A stretch of DNA of 64,000 bases. It comes from Agromyces terreus. Its GTDB lineage: Bacteria > Actinomycetota > Actinomycetes > Actinomycetales > Microbacteriaceae. Below the pieces are notes generated by a model. It had not been told where the DNA came from. It worked only from the letters and a program-made list of their open reading frames with translations, and made no database searches. Position numbers and translations under genes: made by a program. The DNA lies in contig NZ_WBIS01000006.1 of NCBI RefSeq assembly GCF_009749465.1, positions 62,001 to 126,000 on the forward strand, written 5' to 3'. This document shows positions 1-8,139 of this stretch, in pieces; position 1 is the stretch's first letter; every line of letters begins with the position of its first letter.

Positions 1-82
1 GGCGCGGCTCGCCGACCGGGTGCCCGGCACAATCGGCGTGTCGGCCGCGGGGCCAGCCCTCACCAACCAGATGTCGACGGCG

Positions 83-978
83 TCACACGCTCAGGTGCAG
101 GCCGCGGTCGAGCGCCGCGAGCACCGCCGCCTCCACGAGCGGCCAATCGTGCAGGATCTGGGCGGTGTCGAACCGGAGCGTCACGAAGCCGAGCGCCATC
201 GCCGTCGCATCGCGCACCCGGTCTCGGTGACGTCCGTCGCCGTCGTGCGTGCCGCCGTCGGCCTCGAGGATCAGGCAGTCGCCGATGACGAAGTCGACCC
301 GGCCCACGCCGCCGATCGTCACCTGGCAGCGCACGCCGATGCCGAGCCTGCGCAGACGGAACCGCACCACGGATTCGAGGCGCGCTCCGCATCGGCCCGG
401 GCGAAGTCGACCAGCCGCCGCGCATTCGCCGGGAGCGACGCCCGCAACCGCTCGCGATCGTGCGGGCCGAGCATCCGCTGCCGGAGCGCCGACTCGAGTG
501 CGGCGACGAACGCCTCGTCGCCCTTGCATGAACGGATGGCCGCGAGCGCGTCGACCACGCCCACCGACATCCGCCCGGCCGGCTCGATCATGCGGTGGCG
601 GTGCGAGACGCAGCGGCATCCGGATTCCCCGTCGTCGTTCGCGACGCACACGGCTCGGCGGTCCCCCACACGCGCATTCCGGGAGGACGGGATCCGGACG
701 TGGACCGGTTCGGCCGCACCCTCGTCGAGCGTCCAGAGGCCGTGCAGCCGTGCAGCCGAGACGCAGTCGAGCACACCGCGGTGCGCCGACGCGGCGGCGA
801 CCCCGTCGGGTGCGTCCGCCACCACGAACACGCCCTCCCTCGACCGGAGCAGCGTTCCCGCGACGACCGCGGCCCTGAGGCTCCTCGCGGTCTCCCCCGC
901 GGCCAGCAGTTCGGCGGTGGTGGCGACCCCGCCCAGGGTCCGGCAGTGCTCGGCGGCGCGCATCGGCGAAGGTGGCAT
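83..978 (-). pseudogene. frameshifted DUF559-type (Vsr-like fold) protein gene
   Basis: One gene split by a frameshift. From ATG 978 to about 390 the frame encodes an AbiEi-like winged-helix start (CRTLGGVATTAELLAAG) and an RLHGLW region. From about 388 to the stop at 83 the next frame gives the nuclease-like DUF559 core: RLESVVRFRLRRLGI, RVDFVIGDCLILEADGG and LGFVTLRFDTAQIL. One missing base at about 386-389 (CTCCGCAT where CTCCGGCAT would restore the frame) explains the break. Restored, the product would be about 298 residues, normal for these abundant actinobacterial proteins. The cause is either real decay or a single-base sequence error. The role of the family is not well defined. Confidence 0.75.
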
Positions 979-1181
979 GCCACGAGGGTGCCGGAACGGG
1001 GCGGTCCGGTCCGGGAATCGGGGCCCGTTCGGGCACGGGTTTTGGGGAGCGGTCGGCGTGGAGGAGGAGTCGACGGTCAGCCTGGGCTGGGATTCAGGCG
1101 ACACGCCGCGCCACGATGCGGCCCGTGCGCGTGTCGGCCGGATACGCAGCCCTCACCGACGGCCGCGTTGCGGTTCGCCGC

Positions 1182-1781
1182 TCAGGAGCGGGTGTACGCC
1201 ACGAAGCGGTAGCGGATGCCGCCGGCCGACGCCTGCTCGGGTCCGCGCACGGCCTCGAACCCGGGCCCGACGTTCGGCGCGAGCACGTCGCCCGGCCGCG
1301 ACGCGAAGCCGTCGGGGTGGCGCAGCTCGGTGACCTCGAGCCGATCGGCGAGGTCGAGCGTCGCGCGGAACAGCTCGGACCCGCCGATGACCCACACGCG
1401 CTCGACATCGCCGGCGAGCGCGAGCGCCGCGTCGACGGATGCCGCGACCTCGGCGCCGTCGGCCGACCACTCGGGCTGCCGGGTGACGACGATGTTGCGG
1501 CGACCCGGCAGCGGACGGAAGCGCGGGTTCAGCGAGTCCCACGTCTTGCGGCCCATCACGACGGGTGCGCCGAGCGTGACCTGCTTGAAGTGCGCGAGGT
1601 CCTCGGGCACATGCCAGGGCATGCCGCCGTCGCGGCCGATCACGCCGCCCTCGGCCTGGGCCCAGATGAGCCCGATCCTCGGACGGGATGCCTCGCCGGC
1701 GGTGCTGCCCGCGTCGCCGTCGCCGGTCGCACCCGGAGCGGGAACGGGATCGGGCTCGCCCGCGGCATCCGCCCGGCTCAT
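1182..1781 (-). CDS. folA: dihydrofolate reductase
   Basis: Reduces dihydrofolate to tetrahydrofolate with NADPH, recycling the cofactor oxidised by thymidylate synthase, whose gene lies 13 bp upstream on the same strand. Of 199 residues, the fold starts near residue 35 (RIGLIWAQAEGGVIG). It shows the substrate loop MPWHVPEDLAHFK, the NADPH motif VVMGRKTWDSL, and VWVIGGSELF. The first ~34 residues are Ala/Gly/Pro-rich and unlike the usual ~160-residue enzyme; no later start codon fits, so they are probably real. Expressed with thyA from the leaderless thyA promoter. Confidence 0.95.
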   Translation of the reverse strand: MSRADAAGEPDPVPAPGATGDGDAGSTAGEASRPRIGLIWAQAEGGVIGRDGGMPWHVPEDLAHFKQVTLGAPVVMGRKTWDSLNPRFRPLPGRRNIVVTRQPEWSADGAEVAASVDAALALAGDVERVWVIGGSELFRATLDLADRLEVTELRHPDGFASRPGDVLAPNVGPGFEAVRGPEQASAGGIRYRFVAYTRS

Positions 1782-1794
1782 GATGCGGGTCCGT

Positions 1795-2604
1795 TCATAC
1801 GGCGACGGCGCCGCGGATGGCGGGGTGATGCCGGTAGTCCTCGACGACGAAGTCCTCGTACTCGTAGTCGAAGACCGAGTCGGGTGTGCGCGCGAGCCGC
1901 AGCGTCGGAGCCGGGAAGGGCTCGCGCTCGAGCTGGGTGCGCACCTGCTCGACGTGGTTGTCGTAGATGTGGCAGTCGCCGCCCGTCCACACGAAGTCGC
2001 CGACCTCGAGCCCGGTCTGCGCGGCGATCATGTGGGTGAGCAGCGCGTAGGAGGCGATGTTGAACGGCACGCCGAGGAAGAGATCGGCGCTGCGCTGGTA
2101 GAGCTGGCAGCTGAGCCGGCCGTCGGCGACGTAGAACTGGAAGAGCGCGTGGCACGGGGCGAGCGCCATGTCGGGGATGTCGGCCGGGTTCCAGGCCGAG
2201 ACGATGAGGCGACGCGAATCGGGCGTCGTGCGGATCTGCTCGATCACGTCGCTGATCTGGTCGACGACCTCGCCCGACGGGGTGGGCCACGAGCGCCACT
2301 GCACGCCGTACACCGGGCCGAGCTCGCCGTCGGCGTCGGCCCATTCGTCCCAGATGGTGACGCCGTGCTCGCGCAGCCAACCGACGTTCGACGAGCCCCG
2401 GAGGAACCACAGCAGCTCGTAGGCGATCGACTTGAAGTGCACGCGCTTGGTCGTGATGAGCGGGAACCCCTCGGACAGGTCGAACCGCAGCTGGCGACCG
2501 AACACGCTCGTCGTGCCCGTGCCGGTGCGGTCGGTCTTGCGCGTGCCGTGCTCGAGCACGTCGCGCAGCAGGTCTTCGTATGGGGTCGCAATCGTCTCGG
2601 ACAT
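1795..2604 (-). CDS. thyA: thymidylate synthase
   Basis: Methylates dUMP to dTMP using methylene-tetrahydrofolate. The 269-residue protein has the family's usual length. It carries the nucleophile Cys in [12 protein letters not shown], the dUMP-binding run [18 protein letters not shown], and DCHIYDNH. An ATG ten codons further upstream is in frame, but ATG 2604 lies 7 nt after a TAGCAT -10 box, so a leaderless start at [10 protein letters not shown] is preferred. First gene of a thyA-folA operon. Confidence 0.96.
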   Translation of the reverse strand: MSETIATPYEDLLRDVLEHGTRKTDRTGTGTTSVFGRQLRFDLSEGFPLITTKRVHFKSIAYELLWFLRGSSNVGWLREHGVTIWDEWADADGELGPVYGVQWRSWPTPSGEVVDQISDVIEQIRTTPDSRRLIVSAWNPADIPDMALAPCHALFQFYVADGRLSCQLYQRSADLFLGVPFNIASYALLTHMIAAQTGLEVGDFVWTGGDCHIYDNHVEQVRTQLEREPFPAPTLRLARTPDSVFDYEYEDFVVEDYRHHPAIRGAVAV

Positions 2605-2617
2605 CGGTTCGATGCTA
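2605..2617 (-). promoter_or_regulatory. leaderless promoter of thyA
   Basis: TAGCAT (2617 to 2612, minus strand) is followed by 7 nt and then the ATG of thyA. This puts the predicted transcription start at the start codon. No Shine-Dalgarno sequence is present. Confidence 0.6.
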
Positions 2618-2714
2618 ACCCCGGCCCCGGACATCGGGCGGATGCCGCGACGCGGCGATTCCCGGTTCCCGCGCGGATCCCGCGGCGGGCCTGTCAGCCG
2701 GCCGCCGTCGCGGC

Positions 2715-2747
2715 TAGGCTGGAAATCCGGCTCGACGAGGAGGACCC
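2715..2747 (+). promoter_or_regulatory. promoter and ribosome site of the OsmC gene
   Basis: TAGGCT at 2715-2720 is a good -10 box. Transcription would start near 2727, giving a ~20-nt leader with GAGGAGG just before ATG 2748. Unlike many genes here, this one is not leaderless. Confidence 0.55.
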
Positions 2748-3173
2748 ATGGCCGTCACGAGTGAATCGACCACCGTCTGGACCGGCACCCTCGCGGGCGG
2801 CTCGGGCACGACCAAGCTGGACTCGTCGGGCGTCGCCGAGTTCCCCGTGAACTGGAAGGCGCGTTCCGAGGGCGAGGCCGGCACGACCAACCCCGAGGAG
2901 CTCCTCGGAGCGTCGCATTCGGCGTGCTACTCGATGGCGCTGGCGCACGCGCTCACCGGGGCCGGGCACGCGCCCGAGTCGATCCAGACCACGGCCGCCA
3001 TCACGTTCGAGGCGGGGCGCGGCGTGCTCGGCAGCCACCTGCTCGTGAGCGCCAGGGTCCCCGGGCTCTCCGAGGAGGAGTTCGAGACGTTCGCCGAGGA
3101 CGCGAAGGCGAACTGCCCGATCTCGCAGGCACTCGCCGGCATCCCGATCACGATCGAAGCCGAACTCGCCTGA
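2748..3173 (+). CDS. OsmC/Ohr-family peroxiredoxin
   Basis: Small thiol peroxidase of the OsmC/Ohr family, which reduces organic hydroperoxides in the cytoplasm. The 141-residue protein has the two conserved cysteines: Cys60 in [11 protein letters not shown] and Cys123 in [11 protein letters not shown]. It resembles the OsmC branch (YhfA/OsmC-like) more than strict Ohr. A strong GAGGAGG site precedes the ATG. The next gene starts one base after the stop, so the two are probably co-translated. Confidence 0.92.
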   Translation: MAVTSESTTVWTGTLAGGSGTTKLDSSGVAEFPVNWKARSEGEAGTTNPEELLGASHSACYSMALAHALTGAGHAPESIQTTAAITFEAGRGVLGSHLLVSARVPGLSEEEFETFAEDAKANCPISQALAGIPITIEAELA

Positions 3174-3174
3174 C

Positions 3175-4077
3175 GTGCGGGTGCTCATCGCCGGGGCATC
3201 CGGATTCATCGGCACCGCCCTCGTCGATCGCCTGACGGGCGACGGGCACGAGGTGACGAAGCTCGTCCGGCGGCGGGCGCAGTCGGACGACGAGGTCGCC
3301 TGGTCGCCGGCGGCGGGCATCATCGACTTCACCGTCATGGACCGCGTCGACGCGGTCGTGAACCTCTCGGGCGCCTCGCTCGCGCATCTGCCGTGGACGA
3401 AGGGGTACCGGACCGAGATCCTCGAGTCCCGCGTGAGCGCGACCCGCACGCTGGCCGACGCCATGCGCAAGGCGCGCACTCCCCCGGCGGTGTTCCTCAG
3501 CGGGTCGGCCGTGGGCTTCTACGGCGACCGGCCGGGCGAACTGCTCGCCGAGTCGTCGCCCGTCGGCTCCGGGTTCCTCGCCGAGGTGGTGCAGAAGTGG
3601 GAGCACGCGGCGCGGCTGGCGCCGTCCGAGACGCGCACGGTCGAGTTCCGCACGGGCCTCGTGATCGGCGACGGCGGGGCGATGCGACGCGTCGGCACGC
3701 TCACGAAGCTGGGCGTCTCCGCCCGCCTCGGAACCGGCGGCCAGCACTGGCCGTGGGTGGCCCTCGACGACGAGGTCGGCGCGATCGTGCACCTGCTCGA
3801 CTCCGAGCTCACAGGGCCGGTGAACCTCGTCGGCCCGACGCCGGCGACCGCCGACCGGGTCATGCGCGCGATGGCCGAGCGGATGCATCGTCCGTACGCG
3901 CTCGCGGTGCCCGAGCGGGTGCTCGAGCTCGCGTTGGGCCAGGCGGCCGAGGAGCTGCTGCTCGCGAGCCAGAAGGTGACCTCGCAGCGCCTCGTCGACG
4001 ACGGGTTCGCGTTCGCCCACACGAGCGTCGAGTCGGCCGTCGACGCGATGCTCAGCCGGCCCGTTCCAGTTCGATAG
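3175..4077 (+). CDS. TIGR01777-family SDR epimerase-like protein (YfcH type)
   Basis: NAD(P)-binding atypical short-chain dehydrogenase/epimerase of 300 residues. The N-terminal Rossmann motif is GASGFIGTALVDRL. VFLSGSAVGFYGDR is typical of TIGR01777 proteins, and the C-terminus matches the DUF1731 tail (ELALGQAAEELLLASQKV). The substrate of the family is unknown. It starts at GTG 3175, one base after the OsmC stop, suggesting coupling. Its last 26 bases overlap the end of the convergent gene. Confidence 0.9.
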   Translation: MRVLIAGASGFIGTALVDRLTGDGHEVTKLVRRRAQSDDEVAWSPAAGIIDFTVMDRVDAVVNLSGASLAHLPWTKGYRTEILESRVSATRTLADAMRKARTPPAVFLSGSAVGFYGDRPGELLAESSPVGSGFLAEVVQKWEHAARLAPSETRTVEFRTGLVIGDGGAMRRVGTLTKLGVSARLGTGGQHWPWVALDDEVGAIVHLLDSELTGPVNLVGPTPATADRVMRAMAERMHRPYALAVPERVLELALGQAAEELLLASQKVTSQRLVDDGFAFAHTSVESAVDAMLSRPVPVR

Positions 4078-4489
4078 CGCGACGCACGGCCGACCGCGCG
4101 CGCCGGCGATCGCCGGCGGCGTCGTAGGCCATGCCGAGACGGAGCCATGCCCGCCAGGAGTCGGGTTCGGCCTCGGCCTCGGCACGGAACCGCGCGAACT
4201 CCGCATCGGCCGAGGCGCGGTCGGCGCGCCCGCTCTCGCGGGTCTCGATGCCGAGATCGGTGCCGCCCTCGGCCTCGAGCCGTTTGACGAGCGCCTGCGA
4301 GCGGATGCCGAACGCGAGTTCGCGCCAGATGGCCCAGACCGCGATGACCGGCATGACGAGCAACGCGATGCCGATGCCGATCGCGATGGGCTGCCCGGTG
4401 CCGAGGAACTGGACGGCCCGCCAGCCGACGAGCGCCACGTAGATGACGAGGAGCACCGCCATGGCGAGCGCGCCGATCTTCGCGCTCAT
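4052..4489 (-). CDS. small membrane protein with C-terminal TPR-like helices
   Basis: A 145-residue protein with two predicted transmembrane helices (about residues 6-26 and 34-54) followed by a charged cytoplasmic part. That part ends in a tetratricopeptide-like repeat ([24 protein letters not shown], given here only as a pattern of alternating helices). ATG 4489 (MSAKIGALAM) is preferred over an ATG six codons earlier, because it places the first helix at the N-terminus. It lies directly downstream of dapB on the same strand. Function unknown. Confidence 0.8.
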   Translation of the reverse strand: MSAKIGALAMAVLLVIYVALVGWRAVQFLGTGQPIAIGIGIALLVMPVIAVWAIWRELAFGIRSQALVKRLEAEGGTDLGIETRESGRADRASADAEFARFRAEAEAEPDSWRAWLRLGMAYDAAGDRRRARSAVRRAIELERAG

Positions 4490-4577
4490 CGGATGCCTCG
4501 GCGGCACGCCGCCATGACCGGGGCGCGTCGGGCTGCCCTCGCTCCGGAGGCCGGGCGGTGCGCCGCCGCGCGTGCGA

Positions 4578-5336
4578 TCACTCGCCGCCGCCGGCGGTCG
4601 GGAGGTCGAGCCCGATGAGCGTGCCGAGCCCGACGGTGACGCCGACGGCCTCGGGGGCGTGGCGCAGCGCGAGCAGGATGCCGGCCTCGTACGAGCTCGG
4701 GGAGAGCGTGGAGTGGGCGATCGTGAGGGTCTCGCCGTCGCCGCCGAGCACGACGCGCTGCTCGGCGAGCAGGCCGCTCATGCGCAGGCTGTGCACCGGG
4801 ATGCCGGAGACGAGCTGCCCTCGAGCGCGCTGGTCGGCGTGCGGGGCCGCCACCGGCCCCTTGCCGGCGCGCGCCTCGCCGACGAGCTCCGCGGTGCGGA
4901 CGGCGGTGCCCGACGGCGAGTCGACCTTGCCGGCGTGGTGGGCCTCGACGATCTCGATGGAGTCGAACCAGGGTGCGGCCAGTGCGGCGAAGGCGGTGCC
5001 GAGCACGCTGCCGATCGAGAAGTTCGGGATGAAGAGCACGGCGCCCGCCTCTTCGTGGTCGCGGACGAAGCGCTCGATGTCGGCGATGCGCTCGGAGGAC
5101 CAGCCGGAGGTGCCCACGACGATGGGGATGCCGGCGCCCGCGGAGAACTCGACGATGCCGGCGCTGGCGGCGGGGTGGGAGACGTCGAGGGCGACGTCGG
5201 CGCCCAGCATCTCGTCGAGCTCCGACTTCGACGAGAGCGCCGCGTGCAGCTCGAGATCGTCGGATGCCTCGATGAGGTCGAGTGCCAGCCTGCCCATCTT
5301 GCCGGTGGCCCCGGCCACGGCGACCCGTATCGTCAC
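4578..5336 (-). CDS. dapB: 4-hydroxy-tetrahydrodipicolinate reductase
   Basis: Reduces hydroxy-tetrahydrodipicolinate in the lysine / diaminopimelate pathway, needed for peptidoglycan. The 252-residue protein has the Rossmann motif VAVAGATGKMG and the catalytic signature EAHHAGKVDSPSGTA (His and Lys). GTG 5336 is chosen because it follows a TAGGGT -10 box by 7 nt and gives the usual start MTIRVAVAGATG. GTG 5345 would add three residues but lies inside that -10 box. Confidence 0.95.
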   Translation of the reverse strand: MTIRVAVAGATGKMGRLALDLIEASDDLELHAALSSKSELDEMLGADVALDVSHPAASAGIVEFSAGAGIPIVVGTSGWSSERIADIERFVRDHEEAGAVLFIPNFSIGSVLGTAFAALAAPWFDSIEIVEAHHAGKVDSPSGTAVRTAELVGEARAGKGPVAAPHADQRARGQLVSGIPVHSLRMSGLLAEQRVVLGGDGETLTIAHSTLSPSSYEAGILLALRHAPEAVGVTVGLGTLIGLDLPTAGGGE

Positions 5337-5374
5337 GGGATTCACCCTAGCAAGCCGCGTTTAGGCTGGATGCC
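5337..5374. promoter_or_regulatory. back-to-back leaderless promoters of dapB and the GNAT gene
   Basis: Minus strand: TAGGGT (5349 to 5344), then 7 nt, then dapB GTG 5336. Plus strand: TAGGCT (5362-5367), then 7 nt, then ATG 5375. Only 38 bp separate the two start codons, so each promoter's -35 region must lie within the other gene's start. Confidence 0.6.
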
Positions 5375-5890
5375 ATGCGGTTCAGGACGGCACAGGTCTC
5401 GGGCGCCGAGGCGCACGGCATGCTCACGGCGTACTTCGCCGAACGCGCGGCCGGGTTCCCGGCCGAGCAGGGCGAGTACCGCCCGACGTTCCCGGTCGAT
5501 GCCGCCTTCACCCCGCCCGACGGCGTGTTCCTCATCGTCGAGGCAGAGGCAGAGTCGGAGGCAGAGGCGGAGGGCGAGGGCGAGGCGCCGCCGATCGGGT
5601 GCGGCGGCATCCGCCGCATCTCCGCGGACCCCGAGACCGGGCTCGTCCGCTTCGAGGTCAAGCACCTGTGGCTGACGGATGCCGCCCGCGGGCGCGGCAC
5701 GGGTCGGGCGCTGCTCGACGAGCTCGAACGCCGCGCGCGCGGGTTCGGCGCCGAAGAGCTCGTCCTCGACACGAACGCCAGCCTCGCGGCCGCGGGCGGC
5801 CTCTACCGCTCGAGCGGGTTCGTCGAGATCGCCCCCTACAACGACAACCCGAACGCGACGACCTGGTTCGCGAAGCGGCTGACGGGCTGA
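5375..5890 (+). CDS. GNAT-family N-acetyltransferase
   Basis: Acetyl-CoA-dependent acyltransferase fold of 171 residues. The acetyl-CoA loop is RGRGTGRALLDEL; the C-terminal strand-helix region ends GLYRSSGFVEI and NPNATTWFAKRL. Substrate unknown. Residues about 55-71 are a run of Glu and Ala with a few Ser and Gly, encoded by GAGGCA-like hexamer repeats at about 5537-5586. This insertion falls in a surface loop between strands. Confidence 0.9.
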   Translation: MRFRTAQVSGAEAHGMLTAYFAERAAGFPAEQGEYRPTFPVDAAFTPPDGVFLIVEAEAESEAEAEGEGEAPPIGCGGIRRISADPETGLVRFEVKHLWLTDAARGRGTGRALLDELERRARGFGAEELVLDTNASLAAAGGLYRSSGFVEIAPYNDNPNATTWFAKRLTG

Positions 5891-5955
5891 CATCCGGGCG
5901 CGCCGACCTCCGTGCACGGCGCCGCGCCGCGGCATCCGCTCGCGTGAGGAGCGAC

Positions 5956-6567
5956 TCAGACCGCGTAGGGCTCGGGAAGCCCGGTGCGCAGTTCGAACGG
6001 CAGATGCCCGAGGTCGTTGTGCACGACGAGGTTCCACGGACGACCCGACTTCTGCGTCAGCACCGTGAGGCCGCAGTTGGCCTGATTGATCGACAGCCAG
6101 CGCCAGTCGGGCGCGCCGAGCACCTCGCGCACGAACCATCCGATGACGAAGTTGTGCGTGATGAGCAGGTCGTGACGGTCGTCGCGATGCGAGCGGAGGA
6201 ACTCCGCCGCGGCGTCCTCCATCTGCGCGGTGCCGGCCTCGATCTCGGCCTCGGTCACCGATCCGAAGAAGGCGTCGTACGCCTTCGGCGTCGCGGGCGC
6301 GGGCCCCGACGGCACGCAGTCGAAGAGCAGCGCCGAGGGCTCGGGCGAGAGCGACGGCATCTTCGCCGCGATGATCTCGGCCGTCTCGGTGGCGCGTTGC
6401 AGGGGGGAATGCCAAGCGTTGTCGAACGGGATGCCGCCGAGGCGTTCGCCGAGCAGCTCGGCCTGCCGCCTGCCACGCGGGGACAGCGGGCCGTCGCCCA
6501 TGCCGTGCTCGGCATCGAGCTGTTCGCCGTGGCGGACGAGGTACAGATGATGTGGCACGGTGTGCAT
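5956..6567 (-). CDS. histidine phosphatase family protein (phosphoglycerate mutase-like)
   Basis: A 203-residue protein with the catalytic LVRHGEQ motif at residues 9-15 and the second histidine in LLITHNFVIGWF. This identifies the histidine phosphatase superfamily but not the substrate. ATG 6567 (MHTVPHHLYLVRHG) follows a GAGGG sequence. It is 35 bp downstream of the M16 peptidase on the same strand and is probably in its operon. Confidence 0.9.
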   Translation of the reverse strand: MHTVPHHLYLVRHGEQLDAEHGMGDGPLSPRGRRQAELLGERLGGIPFDNAWHSPLQRATETAEIIAAKMPSLSPEPSALLFDCVPSGPAPATPKAYDAFFGSVTEAEIEAGTAQMEDAAAEFLRSHRDDRHDLLITHNFVIGWFVREVLGAPDWRWLSINQANCGLTVLTQKSGRPWNLVVHNDLGHLPFELRTGLPEPYAV

Positions 6568-6602
6568 CCCTCGAGAGGTCGGAGCGGTCTGGGCGGCGGC
6601 GG

Positions 6603-7985
6603 TCAGGCCGCGTCGGATCGGGGCGGGCCGTTGACGAGCCCCTCGAAGTCGGATTCCTCGCTCGCGCCGACGGCGACGAGCGAGAACGGGCGGGACGCGA
6701 GGTCTGCGGCGAGCGCACGGACGTCGTCGGCGCTCACCCGGGCGATGCGCCGCAGCGCCTCGTCGAGGTCGACGAACTCGCCGAGGGTGAGCTCGGCCCG
6801 TCCGAGTCGCGACATGCGGGTGTCGGAGTCTTCGAGCGCGAGGGCGGATGCCCCGGCGAGCTGGCCGCTCGCGCGTCGGAGCTCGTCTTCGGTGACGCCG
6901 TCGCGCGCGACGCGGTCGAGCTCGGACCGCATGAGCTCGGCGACCGTCGGGGCCTTCGAGGGCGCGCACCCCGCGTACATGCCGAAGAGGCCGGCGTCGG
7001 AGTAGGAGGGCGAGAACGAGTAGACCGCGTACGCGAGCCCTCGGCGCTCGCGCACCTCTTGGAAGAGGCGCGACGACATGCCCGACCCGAACACGGTGTT
7101 CAGCACGCTCATGGTGGACCGGCGGGCATCGGTCGCGACGAGGCCCGGAACGCCGAGCAGCAGGTTGACCTGCTCGATCGGCCGCTGCACGACCGTGAGT
7201 TCCCGGGTGGGGGCCAGCGGTGCGGGCGCGTTCGCGCGGCGCTCGACCGGGGCGGCCTCGAGCGCCGGGTTCCACCCGCCCGCGGCGAGCGCGCGCTCGA
7301 GCCCCGCGACGAGCTCGTCGTGGTCGAGCGCGCCCGCGGCCGTGACGACGAGGTCGTTCGGCCGATAGTTCGCGACGTAGTGCTCGTGCACGGCTTCGCG
7401 GGTGGCCTGGTTGATGGTGTCGGCGCTGCCACCGATGGGCCGCCCGAGCGGATGCTCGCCGAGGATCGCCTCGAAGAAGCGCTCGTTCGCGACGTCGCCG
7501 GGGTCGTCGCCGGCCATCGAGAGCTCCTCGAGGATGACGCCGCGCTCGTTGTCGAACTCGACCGGGTCGAGCAGCGACGAGGTGAACATGTCGGCGAGCA
7601 CCTCGACGGCCATGGGCAGGTCGCGATCCTGCACCTTGGCGTAGTAGCAGGTGTACTCCTTCGCGGTGAGCGCGTTGTGCTCGCCGCCGACGGCGTCGAA
7701 GGAGATCGCGATGTCGAGGGCCGTGCGCGTCGGGGTGCCCTTGAAGAGCAGGTGCTCGAGGAAGTGCGTCGACCCGAAGGTGGACGGGCGGGTCGCGTCG
7801 GCCGCGGCCTCGTCGCGGGAGCCGACCGCGACCCAGAACCCGACGGTCGCGCTCCGGCTGCCCGGCACCTGCTCGGTGAGCACCCGCACGCCGGACGGAA
7901 GGATGCTGCGTCGCACCCTGGCCTCACCGGCGGCGGTGAAGGAGAGTTCGGCAGCGCCGAGGGGAAGTTCGACGGCACCGTTCAT
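6603..7985 (-). CDS. M16-family zinc metallopeptidase (pitrilysin type)
   Basis: Homologue of the processing-peptidase / PqqL-like M16 family, 460 residues in two halves. The inverted zinc motif HFLEH is near residue 73 and the distal zinc ligand is in the GVILEELSMAGDDPG helix. The C-terminal half has the substrate Arg/Tyr region (ERRGLAYAVYSF). In actinobacteria this gene commonly follows pnp; here pnp is 20 kb away. ATG 7985 follows a TAGGGT box by 7 nt, so the upstream in-frame extension is discarded. Confidence 0.93.
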   Translation of the reverse strand: MNGAVELPLGAAELSFTAAGEARVRRSILPSGVRVLTEQVPGSRSATVGFWVAVGSRDEAAADATRPSTFGSTHFLEHLLFKGTPTRTALDIAISFDAVGGEHNALTAKEYTCYYAKVQDRDLPMAVEVLADMFTSSLLDPVEFDNERGVILEELSMAGDDPGDVANERFFEAILGEHPLGRPIGGSADTINQATREAVHEHYVANYRPNDLVVTAAGALDHDELVAGLERALAAGGWNPALEAAPVERRANAPAPLAPTRELTVVQRPIEQVNLLLGVPGLVATDARRSTMSVLNTVFGSGMSSRLFQEVRERRGLAYAVYSFSPSYSDAGLFGMYAGCAPSKAPTVAELMRSELDRVARDGVTEDELRRASGQLAGASALALEDSDTRMSRLGRAELTLGEFVDLDEALRRIARVSADDVRALAADLASRPFSLVAVGASEESDFEGLVNGPPRSDAA

Positions 7986-7998
7986 CCTGACCACCCTA
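7986..7998 (-). promoter_or_regulatory. leaderless promoter of the M16 peptidase gene
   Basis: TAGGGT (7998 to 7993, minus strand) followed by 7 nt and ATG 7985. Confidence 0.6.
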
Positions 7999-8074
7999 TG
8001 CCAAGGGCCGCGGCGATGGGGCGGCGCGTGGCGGGAACCGACCGGCGAGGTCGGCGCGAACGACCGGCCGTCCC

Positions 8075-8139
8075 GCGTCACTGCGAGGCTCGGCGTCAGT
8101 GCGAGCTCGGCGTCAGTGCGAGCTCGGCGTCAGTGCGAG
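8075..8139. repeat. four tandem 17-18-bp repeats
   Basis: The core GCGTCA(C/G)TGCGAG starts at 8075, 8093, 8110 and 8127. The last unit contains the stop codon of the aldo/keto reductase (8130-8132), so the repeats may have arisen by duplication of that gene's 3' end. They lie between this gene and the M16 promoter. Confidence 0.85.

Noticed and set aside
1..82. Gene fragment at the left edge
   Set aside because: Too short, with no frame showing recognisable residues.
8075..8139. Tandem repeats as a CRISPR array
   Set aside because: Units are 17-18 bp with almost no spacer and no cas genes nearby.
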